Assembly: GCA_964392305.1 (NCBI GenBank)
Contig: CAYMPV010000016.1
Span: 81,308-145,307 of the forward strand
Direction of reading: 5' to 3'
Source of the DNA: JACKIC01 sp964392305
GTDB lineage: Bacteria > Planctomycetota > UBA1135 > UBA2386
Length of the DNA stretch: 64,000 nucleotides
A program made the translations under genes and the position numbers. The notes under the pieces were generated by a model, which made no database searches, was not told where the DNA came from, and saw only the letters and a list, made by a program, of their open reading frames with translations. Below, piece after piece: positions 16,386 through 23,877 of this stretch (position 1 is the stretch's first letter; each line of letters opens with the position of its first letter).

Positions 16386-17935
16386 GCGGTCCTCCGCGCG
16401 CCGGCGATGCGCGCAGCGAACTCGCTCGCGGCGCCGGCGCGGGCTGCCTCGAGCTCGGCCGTGATCAGGCCTTCTGCGATGCCGGCGCGGTCACTGAGCC
16501 AGCGCACGTCCCAGCCGAGCTCGAGGCCGTAGCGACGCATCAGGTCGTCGACCTGGCGCCAGGCGCCTCGCTGCGCATGCTCGATCACCGCCGCCTCGGC
16601 GCCGGCGACGCGCGGGTCGCAGGATCGGTCGGGCGCCTGTCGTGCTGGCCGCGCCGCCGGTGCGCCGTCAGCGCGTGCGACCCGCCTGGCGAGCTCGTCG
16701 GCCGCGCGCTCGAGCGGCCAGGCTCGGCGATGGCGCGAGACTACGTCGGCGAGGGGCTCGCCGCGGGCGATGCGATTGGTGCGCGCGAGCAGGGCCGCTG
16801 CGATGCAGCGCGGCCGCGAGAGGGTCACGTCGACGATCAGGGCCAGCAGGCCGCCGACGCCGAGGAGGCGCAGCAGCTGCACGGCCGCGCCGCGCCGGCG
16901 CTTCGGCGCCTGGTCGTAGGCTTCGACGAGGGCCAGCAGCTGCTCGCCCGCGGCGAGCGGCGGCAGCTGCAGGAGTCCGAGCATCGCGACGCGATCGGTC
17001 GCGAACTCGGCGACGCGGCGCGCGACCCGGCGCTCGCGTTCGGCGGCCGACTCCGCGACCTGGGCGGGCTCTTCCGCCTTGAGCGGCAGGTCGTCGAGCA
17101 CCGCGGCGATCGGCGTTGGTGTCGCGCCGGCCCGGGCGCGGCGCTGCGGCTTCGCTGTCAGCTGCTGGTGCTGGCAACCATTCAAGCCCAGCTCGAGCTC
17201 GTGAACCATCCGCGCGGGCGCTGCCGGCGCCTGAATGGGTACCAGGTCCCCCTTGGGGACTACATGGGTCTGTTCCGAATTGCGGCACCCCTCGGTGTGT
17301 CGCGGTACGGCACCTCGGCGACCCCGTTCCGCTGCCGCCGCGATGCGGGCGGCCACCCGATCCGAGAGCGGCGCTCCGTGGGTAGACCGCCGCCGATCCT
17401 CGAGGCGAACCCGGCGCAGGTCGGCACGGCCGCGGCGCAGGGCCTCGACCGTCACGAGCGCTCGCTCGGCCAGCAGGCGCCTGGCGGCGATGACCAGGCG
17501 GCGCGACGTGCCAGCCAGGGCCGCGCGCTCGGCGTCGGCTCGACACCCGCGGCGATCGGCGCGCCAGCCGATCGCGTCGGCGTAGACGACGGCGCAGGCG
17601 CGCAGTTCTGCCGGCGTGGGGCGCACGCCGCGGCGCAGCAACACCCGGGGGAGCGGGTCACAGCCGGCGCGCAGCAACTCGCGCGCCTTGTCGGTGGCGA
17701 CGAGGTAGCCGCCGGCCTGGGCGCACAGGCCTTGCTTGAGCAGTTCGTGGCGCCACCGCCGGGCCGTCTCGGGATCGACGTCGAACGTGCGCGCGATCGC
17801 GGCCATGTTGTCTGGGTGGCCGGCGGCCCGGTCGAGTACGAGCGCGAGCAGCAGGACGTGGTTCCCCTTGCCTCGAGGCACCCAGAGGTGTGCCGTGCCG
17901 CGAGCTGGTCGCGTCGGCGACATGGCAGCGTTCAC
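16382..17935 (-). CDS. Replication-initiator-type winged-helix protein of element A
   Basis: A 517-aa protein. The N-terminus (about residues 20-90) is a winged helix, with 'MAAIARTFDVDPETARRWRH' as recognition part. A long arginine/alanine-rich middle follows and a helical C-terminus ends 'GIAEGLITAELEAARAG'. It occupies the place of the replication gene and resembles the element B replication protein in layout rather than in sequence. Around residues 220-245 the composition changes abruptly (N, Q, C, H and P). That DNA contains GTCCCC-CTT-GGGGAC (17246-17260) and could be an embedded origin. The GTG start is supported by GGAGG 6 bases upstream and by the overlap with the preceding gene. Confidence 0.55.
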   Translation of the reverse strand: MNAAMSPTRPARGTAHLWVPRGKGNHVLLLALVLDRAAGHPDNMAAIARTFDVDPETARRWRHELLKQGLCAQAGGYLVATDKARELLRAGCDPLPRVLLRRGVRPTPAELRACAVVYADAIGWRADRRGCRADAERAALAGTSRRLVIAARRLLAERALVTVEALRRGRADLRRVRLEDRRRSTHGAPLSDRVAARIAAAAERGRRGAVPRHTEGCRNSEQTHVVPKGDLVPIQAPAAPARMVHELELGLNGCQHQQLTAKPQRRARAGATPTPIAAVLDDLPLKAEEPAQVAESAAERERRVARRVAEFATDRVAMLGLLQLPPLAAGEQLLALVEAYDQAPKRRRGAAVQLLRLLGVGGLLALIVDVTLSRPRCIAAALLARTNRIARGEPLADVVSRHRRAWPLERAADELARRVARADGAPAARPARQAPDRSCDPRVAGAEAAVIEHAQRGAWRQVDDLMRRYGLELGWDVRWLSDRAGIAEGLITAELEAARAGAASEFAARIAGARRTA

Positions 17936-18378
17936 CTGACACCTCCAGCGCGGCCCCTCGGCCGCGCGGAACTGTCGGCATCTTCGCCGGAATCAGGTGC
18001 TCGTATGCGGCAGCCTGCTACTCGGCGACCCCGCGAGCGATGCGATCGCGTGCGGCGCAGAGGCCGGGAGGGCAGGATCTGGCGAGCGACAATCGTACCG
18101 GCCAGCGCGGAACGGTACTGTGCGATACGGGCGGCTTTGAGCAGGGCGAGAGATCGGGCGCGTGCCCTGGTGCGGCGCACGACTTCTTGCGGGGGGGAAC
18201 CGTTGTCGAAATCTCGCAGTGCCTCGCGGCGCAGCCGCAATCGTTCGGCGTCGTCGAGCAGGCAGGTCTTGCCTGAGGTGTTGGTGGGGCTACGTTCTGC
18301 CGTCGAACCGCGCCCGTGGTTCTCTGCGCCCTTCTCGGCCTGCCAGCCGAGGGGGCGCCGTCGTTTGGTGGGCATCAT
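17932..18378 (-). CDS. Element A arginine-rich unknown protein
   Basis: A 148-aa protein rich in arginine and serine, not recognised. The middle shows 'LLDDAERLRLRREALRDFDN' and 'ARSLALLKAARIAQYRSALA', suggesting helices; the ends look disordered. The ATG overlaps the stop of the DUF1580-like gene and the stop overlaps the replication gene start, so it is held in the operon by ATGA and GTGA couplings at both ends. That coupling is the best argument that it is real. Confidence 0.5.
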   Translation of the reverse strand: MMPTKRRRPLGWQAEKGAENHGRGSTAERSPTNTSGKTCLLDDAERLRLRREALRDFDNGSPPQEVVRRTRARARSLALLKAARIAQYRSALAGTIVARQILPSRPLRRTRSHRSRGRRVAGCRIRAPDSGEDADSSARPRGRAGGVR

Positions 18379-18749
18379 CGGTTGACATCTGCGGTGAGGC
18401 CGTAGCGGGCGAGGGTCGCGGCGGTCTGCTTCTTCCGTTCGGTGCCGGCTCGCTTCTGGCGGCGACGCGAGGGCGGCGGCGCACTGCTGCCGGCGGCGAC
18501 CCGCTGCGCGTCGACGGCGACGATGAACTCGGCGACCCACTTCGCGTGGGTCACGAGCCCGACGCCAGGCACCCTGACGGCGCGCAGCTTCACGCCGGCG
18601 ATGCCGTCGGCAACCCAGCGGAAGGCGGTGTGCTTGTGCAGTCGTCGGCCACCGGCGGCAACTGGCCAGTGCTTCGGCGCCTCGGTCAAGGGGAAGCACT
18701 CGGTCAGAGGGACGTCGAGTGGCGGCGGCTGGTTGGTCTTTGGTGTCAT
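18375..18749 (-). CDS. DUF1580-like helix-turn-helix regulator/excisionase of element A
   Basis: A 124-aa protein with the DUF1580 pattern: 'LTEAPKHWPVAAGGRRLHKH' followed by 'TAFRWVADGIAGVKLRAVRV' and 'THAKWVAEF'. This is a MerR/excisionase-like helix-turn-helix with a short wing. The family is found mainly in planctomycetes, next to integrases, and is presumed to control excision or expression of mobile elements. GAGG lies 6 bases before the ATG. The corresponding element B gene is at 21593. Confidence 0.72.
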   Translation of the reverse strand: MTPKTNQPPPLDVPLTECFPLTEAPKHWPVAAGGRRLHKHTAFRWVADGIAGVKLRAVRVPGVGLVTHAKWVAEFIVAVDAQRVAAGSSAPPPSRRRQKRAGTERKKQTAATLARYGLTADVNR

Positions 18750-18810
18750 GCGGAACCTCGTGGTCCCGCATCTATCTGATCGCGAGGGAATCGAGCCGAA
18801 CGAACGTCGC

Positions 18811-18840
18811 AGGGTTCGCAGGTGCGAACCTGCGAACCCT
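18811..18840. promoter_or_regulatory. 13-bp perfect hairpin with GCGA tetraloop
   Basis: Arms AGGGTTCGCAGGT and its complement are separated by GCGA. It sits exactly between the 273-aa gene and the DUF1580-like gene, touching the stop codon of the former. There is no T-run, so it is not a classical terminator. An operator or mRNA-processing structure is more likely. Confidence 0.6.
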
Positions 18841-19661
18841 CAGCGTGCCGATTCGGTCCAGAACTCACGGCGGGTACCGAGCCCGCCGGTTCCGCAAACG
18901 CGCTTGCCGTCGGCAACGCGGCCGATCAGTCCGCGAATCAGCTTCGTCTGCCACGTGTTCGGTTTCGCAGCCTTGAACATGGCTGCGTCCTTCTTCTGCG
19001 CCGCAAGGAAGATGCCCTGGTAGTCGAGCCGTTCGCCATTCGCATCACACAGGGCGCGGAAGAACGCGAACTCGATCGGCGTGAGCCCGTGCCTGCTCGG
19101 TTGCGTGGTGTTGGTTTCTCGCCGCTGCAACTCCGCCATCTCGACTTCAATGCCGAGCTGCAGTTCGTGCCACGTGTTGTCGTCCCGGTCGGATGCGCCG
19201 AGGTCGTCGAGCAGCAACGGTCGAGCATCGATGATCTTGACGATCCATCTCGCGCACTGGAACAGCGCCTCGCAGGCACTCGCTGCCTTCGCATGCCCGC
19301 TGCACTCGAAGAACGGTCGGTGCAGCAGGCCGGCAACCGTGCTGCGCTGGTTCTCGAACGCCCCGGTGAACGCCTGCCAGTCCCGCTTGATTTGCTGCTC
19401 TAGCTCACGTCGCGCAGCCGCGCGCTGCCTGCCCTGTCGCTCCAAGTCGCGGATCGACACGGGCTTTGTGTCGATCCGATGTGGGATGCCCTCGTGCTCC
19501 ATGCTGGCAGCCAACGCACGTCTGAACTGCGTCACGTTCTCGGGCGTCATCGCCGCAGAAACGCGCTCGTTGCATAGGCTCCCGATCAGTTCCCCAAGCT
19601 GGCGCGCCAGCCGCGGCGCGACCTCGATCAACTGCGCAACCGATTCTCCGGTTGGTGTCAT
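18840..19661 (-). CDS. Element A unknown protein between integrase and DUF1580-like gene
   Basis: A 273-aa protein with no family recognised. It is helical in the first 130 residues (including a charged stretch 'RQRAAARRELEQQIKRDWQA'). It then has 'HRPFFECSGHAKAASACEAL' and a C-terminal part with 'TPIEFAFFRALCDANGERLD', 'YQGIFLAAQKKDAAMFKAAK' and 'WQTKLIRGLIGRVADGKRV', which looks like a winged-helix DNA-binding unit. AGGAG lies 8 bases before the ATG at 19661. A role in element regulation is plausible. Confidence 0.55.
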   Translation of the reverse strand: MTPTGESVAQLIEVAPRLARQLGELIGSLCNERVSAAMTPENVTQFRRALAASMEHEGIPHRIDTKPVSIRDLERQGRQRAAARRELEQQIKRDWQAFTGAFENQRSTVAGLLHRPFFECSGHAKAASACEALFQCARWIVKIIDARPLLLDDLGASDRDDNTWHELQLGIEVEMAELQRRETNTTQPSRHGLTPIEFAFFRALCDANGERLDYQGIFLAAQKKDAAMFKAAKPNTWQTKLIRGLIGRVADGKRVCGTGGLGTRREFWTESAR

Positions 19662-19770
19662 CGTGCGAACTCCTGCTGCGGACTCCACAAGGGGAAGACG
19701 CTGGGGCGGGCCGGGAGTCCGCATTGGCCGCGTGGGGGATCAGTCCCACGGTGCCCCAGCGCCGTTGATG

Positions 19771-21048
19771 CTACCCGTGCCGCTTCATCGCGTCCGCCGC
19801 CAGGCGCGCCTCTGCTGACTGCGCGTAGTGACGCGTCATGTCCAGGCGCGAGTGTCCAAGCACGCACCGTGCTGCCTCGAACTCGCCAGCCTCGAATAGT
19901 CGAGCGGCGCAGGCGTGACGGAGCATGTGTGGGCTCCACGTTGGCACGTCGGCTCGCTGGCACGCGCGGTGCACGGCGCGGCGGTAGGTGTTCGCGTCAT
20001 AGAACTCGGCGACATCCAGCTTCGGGTTTGCCGCGTGTTCCTCGGCGCGCTTCAGCTGCGATGGCTGCACCTTCGTCTTCCGGCGGCGAGCCTTCTCGGC
20101 CTTCTGCTCCGCGATGGCGTCGCGTGGCGAGACGAGCGCAGCGTTTGGGTCCAGCTTGAGCAAGCCCTGCAGGATCTCCTTCGCCTTCGGCCCGAACCGG
20201 ATGGTGCGCTCGCGGCCCTTCCAAACGCCCTTGTGCTGCCTTGGCCTGTAGATCCAGACTTCGCTGCTGCGATCCAGCTGCGCACCCGTGAGTGTGCAGA
20301 CCTCGCCCGACCTCATCCCGGAGTGCCACTGCAGCAGCACCGCCATGCGCAGCGGGGTGGACAGGTGGGGCAGCACGGGTTCGACCCACTCCCACGGCAC
20401 GGCCTCGACGATCCTGGACTCGCGCGCTTTGGTGCGGCCAGGCCGCACGTGCTCCAGCGTCCGCAGGTGCTCCCAAGTGCCGCGCGACACCATGCGTCGC
20501 TGCTCAGCCCAACGCCAGCATCGGCGGATGGCGTTGATTCGGGCGCGGATCGTCGCGCGCGTCAAGAAGTAGGTCGGCTCGGGCTTCGCTACAGCGCCCG
20601 TCGGTGCGTCGCCGGCGGCGGGTGCGGCCTTCGACGCTTTCGTGCGGCGCTTGCGCACGCGCTGCCGCTCGACGTTGGCCAAGTCGTTCTGGATCTTCTC
20701 GAGGCACGAGACCCCGAACTCCTCGGCCGGCAACTGGGCGAAGTCGTGCAGCACTGGATCGACGGCGCGTTTCAGGTTCTCGAAGGCGTCGGCGCTGTAG
20801 ATCGGCTCGGCGTGTACGAGGAATGCGGCGACGACATCGGCAACGCTGTGCCCGCCGTCGTCGGCCTCGACAAACCGGCGGCCGTTGGCGATCCACTGCG
20901 CGAGCATCCGATCGAACGCGGCGGTGGCGTCAGGGCCGGCCGGTCCGAACGAGACGGTGCGGCGGTCGAACTTCGCGTAGGCGAGCGGCCGACCCGTGGT
21001 CGGGCTCGGTCGCGTGAGCAGCGTGGGCGTTCCTTTCGTGCGTGGCAT
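19771..21048 (-). CDS. int: Tyrosine integrase of element A
   Basis: A 425-aa site-specific recombinase. The catalytic domain shows the first arginine in 'WHSGMRSGEVCTLTGAQL', the lysine region 'YRPRQHKGVWKGRERTIRFG', 'WSPHMLRHACAARLFEAGEF' (H-x-x-R), 'LGHSRLDMTRHYA' (H and the nucleophile Y). An insertion of about 50 basic residues lies between them. GAGG lies 8 bases before the ATG at 21048. The start is 107 bases from att copy 2. This enzyme most likely inserted element A into the tRNA 3' end, and is clearly related to the element B integrase, sharing 'WSPH-x-LRHA' and 'ER-x-I-R/W-F/L-GP'. Confidence 0.88.
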   Translation of the reverse strand: MPRTKGTPTLLTRPSPTTGRPLAYAKFDRRTVSFGPAGPDATAAFDRMLAQWIANGRRFVEADDGGHSVADVVAAFLVHAEPIYSADAFENLKRAVDPVLHDFAQLPAEEFGVSCLEKIQNDLANVERQRVRKRRTKASKAAPAAGDAPTGAVAKPEPTYFLTRATIRARINAIRRCWRWAEQRRMVSRGTWEHLRTLEHVRPGRTKARESRIVEAVPWEWVEPVLPHLSTPLRMAVLLQWHSGMRSGEVCTLTGAQLDRSSEVWIYRPRQHKGVWKGRERTIRFGPKAKEILQGLLKLDPNAALVSPRDAIAEQKAEKARRRKTKVQPSQLKRAEEHAANPKLDVAEFYDANTYRRAVHRACQRADVPTWSPHMLRHACAARLFEAGEFEAARCVLGHSRLDMTRHYAQSAEARLAADAMKRHG

Positions 21049-21067
21049 GGGCGGAACCTCGTTCGTT

Positions 21068-21085
21068 TGGGTGCACATGCACCCA
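21068..21085. promoter_or_regulatory. Palindrome TGGGTGCACATGCACCCA, element A right arm site
   Basis: An 18-bp inverted repeat (arms TGGGTGCA, centre CA) between the integrase start and att copy 2, 70 bases from the core. It repeats the palindrome at 12487-12504 at the other end of element A. It is a candidate integrase arm site or integrase operator. Confidence 0.6.
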
Positions 21086-21155
21086 TTCGCTTGAGGCACC
21101 GCTCTGCCCTACGTCGGGCAGGTTCACGCAACTGCGTGCTCGGCGCTGAGTTAGA

Positions 21156-21200
21156 TGGTGGGCCGTACTGGATTCGAACCAGTGACTTCGACCTTGTGAC
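21156..21200 (-). repeat. Attachment-site core, copy 2 (3' half of tRNA-Val)
   Basis: The same 45 bases as copies 1 and 3, from the CCA end to the anticodon loop. It separates element A from element B. Beyond the core (CGCC instead of GCCA) it differs from copies 1 and 3, which marks the exact core end. No tRNA 5' half follows. Confidence 0.85.
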
Positions 21201-21355
21201 CGCCGGCCGGGCCGGAACGCGGAAGTGCCGAGGAACGCAGAGAAACCCCACTTCGGGGCCAGATCCCGCGAGAGTAGCGACCCCATCCAAACCCCACAAG
21301 TCCCGCTGTAAGTCCAGCAGGGTCAGCAGTGGCACGGGCTGCCAAGGCGACGTTC

Positions 21356-21370
21356 CGCTGTATCACAGCG
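21356..21370. promoter_or_regulatory. Inverted repeat CGCTGT-ATC-ACAGCG, element B left arm site
   Basis: A 6-bp arm inverted repeat 155 bases inside att copy 2. The same half-site CGCTGT forms the inverted repeat in front of the element B integrase at 36761-36778. It is the counterpart of the palindrome pair in element A. Confidence 0.5.
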
Positions 21371-21407
21371 CGCTTGCTGACGATGACGCACGCGGTGGCG
21401 GAGCGGG

Positions 21408-21437
21408 GCCAAATTGTGCTCATGAGCACAATTTGGC
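21408..21437. promoter_or_regulatory. First of three perfect palindromes, 30 bp
   Basis: A perfect, uninterrupted palindrome with arm GCCAAATTGTGCTCA. It is 155 bases before the DUF1580-like gene and is markedly AT-richer than its surroundings. Its length and perfection suggest an operator for a dimeric repressor or a cruciform site. Confidence 0.7.
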
Positions 21438-21459
21438 GGGGTTGGGCGTGTGTGGACCG

Positions 21460-21487
21460 GCAAATGCGAATCGTGATTCGCATTTGC
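21460..21487. promoter_or_regulatory. Second of three perfect palindromes, 28 bp
   Basis: Arms GCAAATGCGAATC and complement around a GT centre. Its centre is 51 bases from that of the first palindrome. The sequence is unrelated to the first, so a different binding protein or a purely structural role must be assumed. Confidence 0.7.
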
Positions 21488-21519
21488 TGGCTGGCGCCAA
21501 CGCGGGCGGCCCATTGGCG

Positions 21520-21547
21520 TCAGATGTGCAGCACGCTGCACATCTGA
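21520..21547. promoter_or_regulatory. Third of three perfect palindromes, 28 bp
   Basis: Arms TCAGATGTGCAGC and complement around an AC centre. It is 46 bases before the DUF1580-like ATG and 60 bases from the second palindrome, centre to centre. As RNA, each of the three would fold into an isolated hairpin. Confidence 0.7.
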
Positions 21548-21592
21548 GCAAACCCCTCGACGGGTCTGCCGGGATCGTGCGAGGGTGGCGGC

Positions 21593-21922
21593 ATGACGTC
21601 CACTACTCCGATCGTCGATTCCCGGCAGCGGCTGCTGGCCGAGGGTCTCGTCCCAGTGTCCGAGGCGGCCGCGAAGGTCCTCGGGCACCCGGTGAGTGCC
21701 GGGTCGGTGCTCAGGTTCTCGACCGCGGGCCGGAACGGCGTGCGCCTCACCACCATCAAGGGTATGCGCGGTCGGCGGCTTACCTCGGTTCAGGAGTTCG
21801 CGCGATTCTGGCTGGCGAGTTCGGCCGAGGTGGAGGGCGACCTGCCGGCGCCGACGCTGGACGCGGCAGAGGCGGACAAGGTGCTCGAGGCGTTCGGGCT
21901 GGGCCGATGTGGCGACCAGTGA
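21593..21922 (+). CDS. DUF1580-like regulator/excisionase of element B
   Basis: A 109-aa protein. 'LVPVSEAAAKVLGHPVSAGS', then 'VRLTTIKGMRGRRLTSVQEF' and 'ARFWLAS' match the DUF1580 layout (helix-turn-helix, wing, closing helix) of the element A homologue. GAGGG lies 7 bases before the ATG. It is the first gene after the three palindromes and is a good candidate for the protein that binds one or more of them. Confidence 0.68.
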   Translation: MTSTTPIVDSRQRLLAEGLVPVSEAAAKVLGHPVSAGSVLRFSTAGRNGVRLTTIKGMRGRRLTSVQEFARFWLASSAEVEGDLPAPTLDAAEADKVLEAFGLGRCGDQ

Positions 21923-21952
21923 GGCGCGCCACGCCACCGCCTGGACACGACA

Positions 21953-21996
21953 CCGCCCGCTGCTCCTCATGCTTGACGGCGGGGAGCAGCGGGCGG
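21953..21996 (+). promoter_or_regulatory. 14-bp perfect hairpin before the element B replication gene
   Basis: Arms CCGCCCGCTGCTCC (21953-21966) and GGAGCAGCGGGCGG (21983-21996) with a 16-base loop. It lies in the gap between the DUF1580-like and replication genes, with no T-run. It may attenuate transcription into the replication gene or protect the mRNA. Confidence 0.6.
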
Positions 21997-22066
21997 CGGG
22001 CGACGCAGAAGAAACCAGGGGTGAGCCTGAGCGATCCGTGGCGCGAACCACGGCTGGGGAGGTCGC

Positions 22067-23608
22067 ATGTCTGACGGTAGCGAGAACACCTCGTCGCCGC
22101 AACGATCAGCCGTGTTTCGGACGCTGCTCGTCGGTCACGATCCAGCCGACCCGCCCGAGGCGACGTTGGTGCTTGCCGCGCTGGCCGCCCTGCTCGGTCT
22201 CCGCGCGGACGGGCAGATGACAGACGCCGTCGACTGGGCGCGGGCGCCGAGCCTGCGGCAGATCGCCGACGAGCTGGGTCTGCACGTCAAGGCGGTTCGG
22301 CGAGGTGTGCAGCACCTGGTTGGTCGAGGCATTGTCCGGCACTCGCAGGGCGTGGGCGTCGAGCTCGTCGACACCGAGGCTCTTGCGACCCGATGGCAGA
22401 ACCACCGCCAGCGGTGCCGCCTGACCGTCGAGAGTCGCCAACTTGGCCTGCGGTCGGAACCGCTGCTGCTGGTCGGGCTCGTCGGTGGCCAAGCAGATCA
22501 GCGCGCGCAAGTGGCCCTTGGCGTCGAGTTCCTCAGTGAGCGCCTGGGCTTCTGCCGGCGACGGGTCGAGCGCGCGTTGGCTGCATCACGTCGCGCTGGC
22601 GCCCTCGCGACGTGGTCCACACGACTGCCAGGCGGCGGTAGGCGCTGGCAGCTGCACCTCTCAATCGAACCCGAAACCATCGCGAAGCGGCGGTCCGAGA
22701 ACCTGCCCGAGCATCCCAAAGCGGCGGTCCAAGACGTTCCAAAGCGGCGGTCCAAGACGTTCCAAAGCGGCGGTCCGGGGCATCCCAAACCGGCGGTCAT
22801 GGGGTTCCAAAGCGGCGGAAGACTTCCGGATTGCCTTCCGGATGTACTTCCGGATCACCCTCCGGACGCGCAGACGCCGGCCAGGCCGGCGGGTGAACCG
22901 ATCCAGGCTTCGCCTGCGGCACCAGCACCAGCACCAAGCCGCCTGACAGCGGCGCAGGTCCGCGCAGTGGTGGAGCCGTGGGCCATCGCGATGGTACGGG
23001 GGGGCATCGAGCAGCTCGAGCAGCAGCACGTGATCGAGGTGGCCGGCATGCTCGGCCAGTTGAGCCCGGAGCCCATCATCGAAGGGCCGCGTGCCGCGGA
23101 CCGGCGCCGAGCGCTGCTGCGCAACCGCGAGGCGATGGCCCGCCGCGTGATGCAGTTCTGCGGCCACACCGAGAGCTTGGCGGCCTGGCTGATCGACGTT
23201 GCCGAGACCAGGGGCCCGGCGAACTTGGTGGGCTACTTGCGCCGCAGCGCCGAACGTGGCGGTGACGCCACCGTGCAGCTGCGCGGCGACCGCGGCAAGT
23301 TCGGTCGTCGCGCAACCCGTCGTCGCGTGTTCTCCCCGGAGACGGAGCGCGCGCTCGATGGGGTCCACAAGCGCGATGTCGAACGCATCGTCGACGTCGG
23401 CGCGCACGTGCACGCGCTGCCCCTGAATGACGAGGGGCGGGCCGCAGCTCTGCGCGCCTTGCAGCACTACTTCGCCCTGAACAACCTGAAGGCTGCGGGC
23501 AGCATGCTGCGCGACGCGCTGGGGAAGGATCCGAGCGACGTCGCGCTGGCCGCCTACACCGCTGGCATCTGCACGCTCGCAAAGGCGCGGGAGGCGCTGG
23601 CAGCATGA
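22067..23608 (+). CDS. Replication-initiator-type protein of element B, with iterons inside the gene
   Basis: A 513-aa protein. The first 130 residues hold a winged helix ('PSLRQIADELGLHVKAVRRG' and 'VGRGIVRHSQGVGVELVDTE'), and a second DNA-binding unit lies near 165-200 ('ERLGFCRRRVERALAASRRA'). The middle (about residues 205-285) is low complexity because it is encoded by DNA repeats. The C-terminus is helical. An initiator gene with the origin inside it recalls the lambda O arrangement. GGAGG lies 5 bases before the ATG. The stop overlaps the next gene by ATGA. Confidence 0.65.
   Translation: MSDGSENTSSPQRSAVFRTLLVGHDPADPPEATLVLAALAALLGLRADGQMTDAVDWARAPSLRQIADELGLHVKAVRRGVQHLVGRGIVRHSQGVGVELVDTEALATRWQNHRQRCRLTVESRQLGLRSEPLLLVGLVGGQADQRAQVALGVEFLSERLGFCRRRVERALAASRRAGALATWSTRLPGGGRRWQLHLSIEPETIAKRRSENLPEHPKAAVQDVPKRRSKTFQSGGPGHPKPAVMGFQSGGRLPDCLPDVLPDHPPDAQTPARPAGEPIQASPAAPAPAPSRLTAAQVRAVVEPWAIAMVRGGIEQLEQQHVIEVAGMLGQLSPEPIIEGPRAADRRRALLRNREAMARRVMQFCGHTESLAAWLIDVAETRGPANLVGYLRRSAERGGDATVQLRGDRGKFGRRATRRRVFSPETERALDGVHKRDVERIVDVGAHVHALPLNDEGRAAALRALQHYFALNNLKAAGSMLRDALGKDPSDVALAAYTAGICTLAKAREALAA
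22684..22820 (+). repeat. Iteron cluster: six AAAGCGGCGGTCC-type repeats, 23-bp period
   Basis: Copies start at 22684, 22718, 22741, 22764, 22787 and 22809, giving spacings of 34, 23, 23, 23 and 22 bases, close to two helical turns. Because 23 is not a multiple of three, the same DNA is read in all three frames ('KAAVQDV', 'KRRSKTF', 'QSGGPG', 'KPAVMG', 'QSGGR'). This shows that the DNA, not the peptide, is conserved. It is the probable replication origin of element B. Confidence 0.75.
22824..22866 (+). repeat. Four TTCCGGA-type repeats, 12-13-bp spacing
   Basis: Copies start at 22824, 22836, 22848 and 22860 (the last is CTCCGGA), directly after the iterons. Each contains the palindrome TCCGGA. 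They form a second, denser repeat block that may be a binding array for another factor or the site where the origin opens. Confidence 0.6.
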
Positions 23609-23877
23609 CTTCGCCGGCCCCAGCCATCGGCCTGTTCGTCGGCCACCGCGTCACCGGCGAGCCGTACCTGCGCGGCATCGCGTCCGAGTCGTTCACCGTG
23701 CCGGCCGGTGCGCGCGTGCAGCTGCGTCGACTTCGACCCGATGGCCCAGGCGACAGCCCGACGCACGCGATCATCTTTGCGCCGCCCGACCCGACCCTGA
23801 CCAGGGCCGATCTCGCGCAGGCGACGCGTGACGCGAGCTGGCACCGGCGCGACCCGCGCGACGAGGTGCGCCGATGA
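23605..23877 (+). CDS. Element B small unknown protein
   Basis: A 90-aa protein of unknown function, coupled on both sides by ATGA overlaps. The first half looks like a small beta domain ('LFVGHRVTGEPYLRGIASES', 'ARVQLRRLRP', 'THAIIFAPP'); the second half is charged and helical. Confidence 0.55.
   Translation: MTSPAPAIGLFVGHRVTGEPYLRGIASESFTVPAGARVQLRRLRPDGPGDSPTHAIIFAPPDPTLTRADLAQATRDASWHRRDPRDEVRR

Larger units (their letters stand above)
12312..21200. mobile_element. Integrated element A, satellite-like, about 8.9 kb
   Basis: The element is bounded by two copies of the 45-bp tRNA-derived core and contains an integrase beside the right copy. Its genes run leftward in one tightly coupled block: integrase, unknown, DUF1580-like regulator, arginine-rich protein, replication-type protein, small unknown, TerS-like protein, coiled-coil protein, unknown, zinc ribbon. 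A rightward TIR-like/membrane cassette sits at the far end. No large terminase, portal, capsid or tail genes were found. A small terminase without its large partner, a replication gene and an integrase are the usual satellite set, so this looks like a phage satellite carrying a defence cassette. A shrunken prophage is the alternative. Confidence 0.72.

Noticed and set aside
13596..19661. Rightward open frames opposite the leftward genes of element A, some longer than 400 codons.
   Set aside because: The leftward genes are linked by a regular series of ATGA or GTGA overlaps and contain recognisable domains; the opposite frames are arginine/alanine-rich shadows.
22684..22866. Reading the repeat block as a CRISPR array.
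   Set aside because: Repeats are only 13 bp with about 10-bp variable spacers, lie inside a coding sequence, and no cas genes are near.
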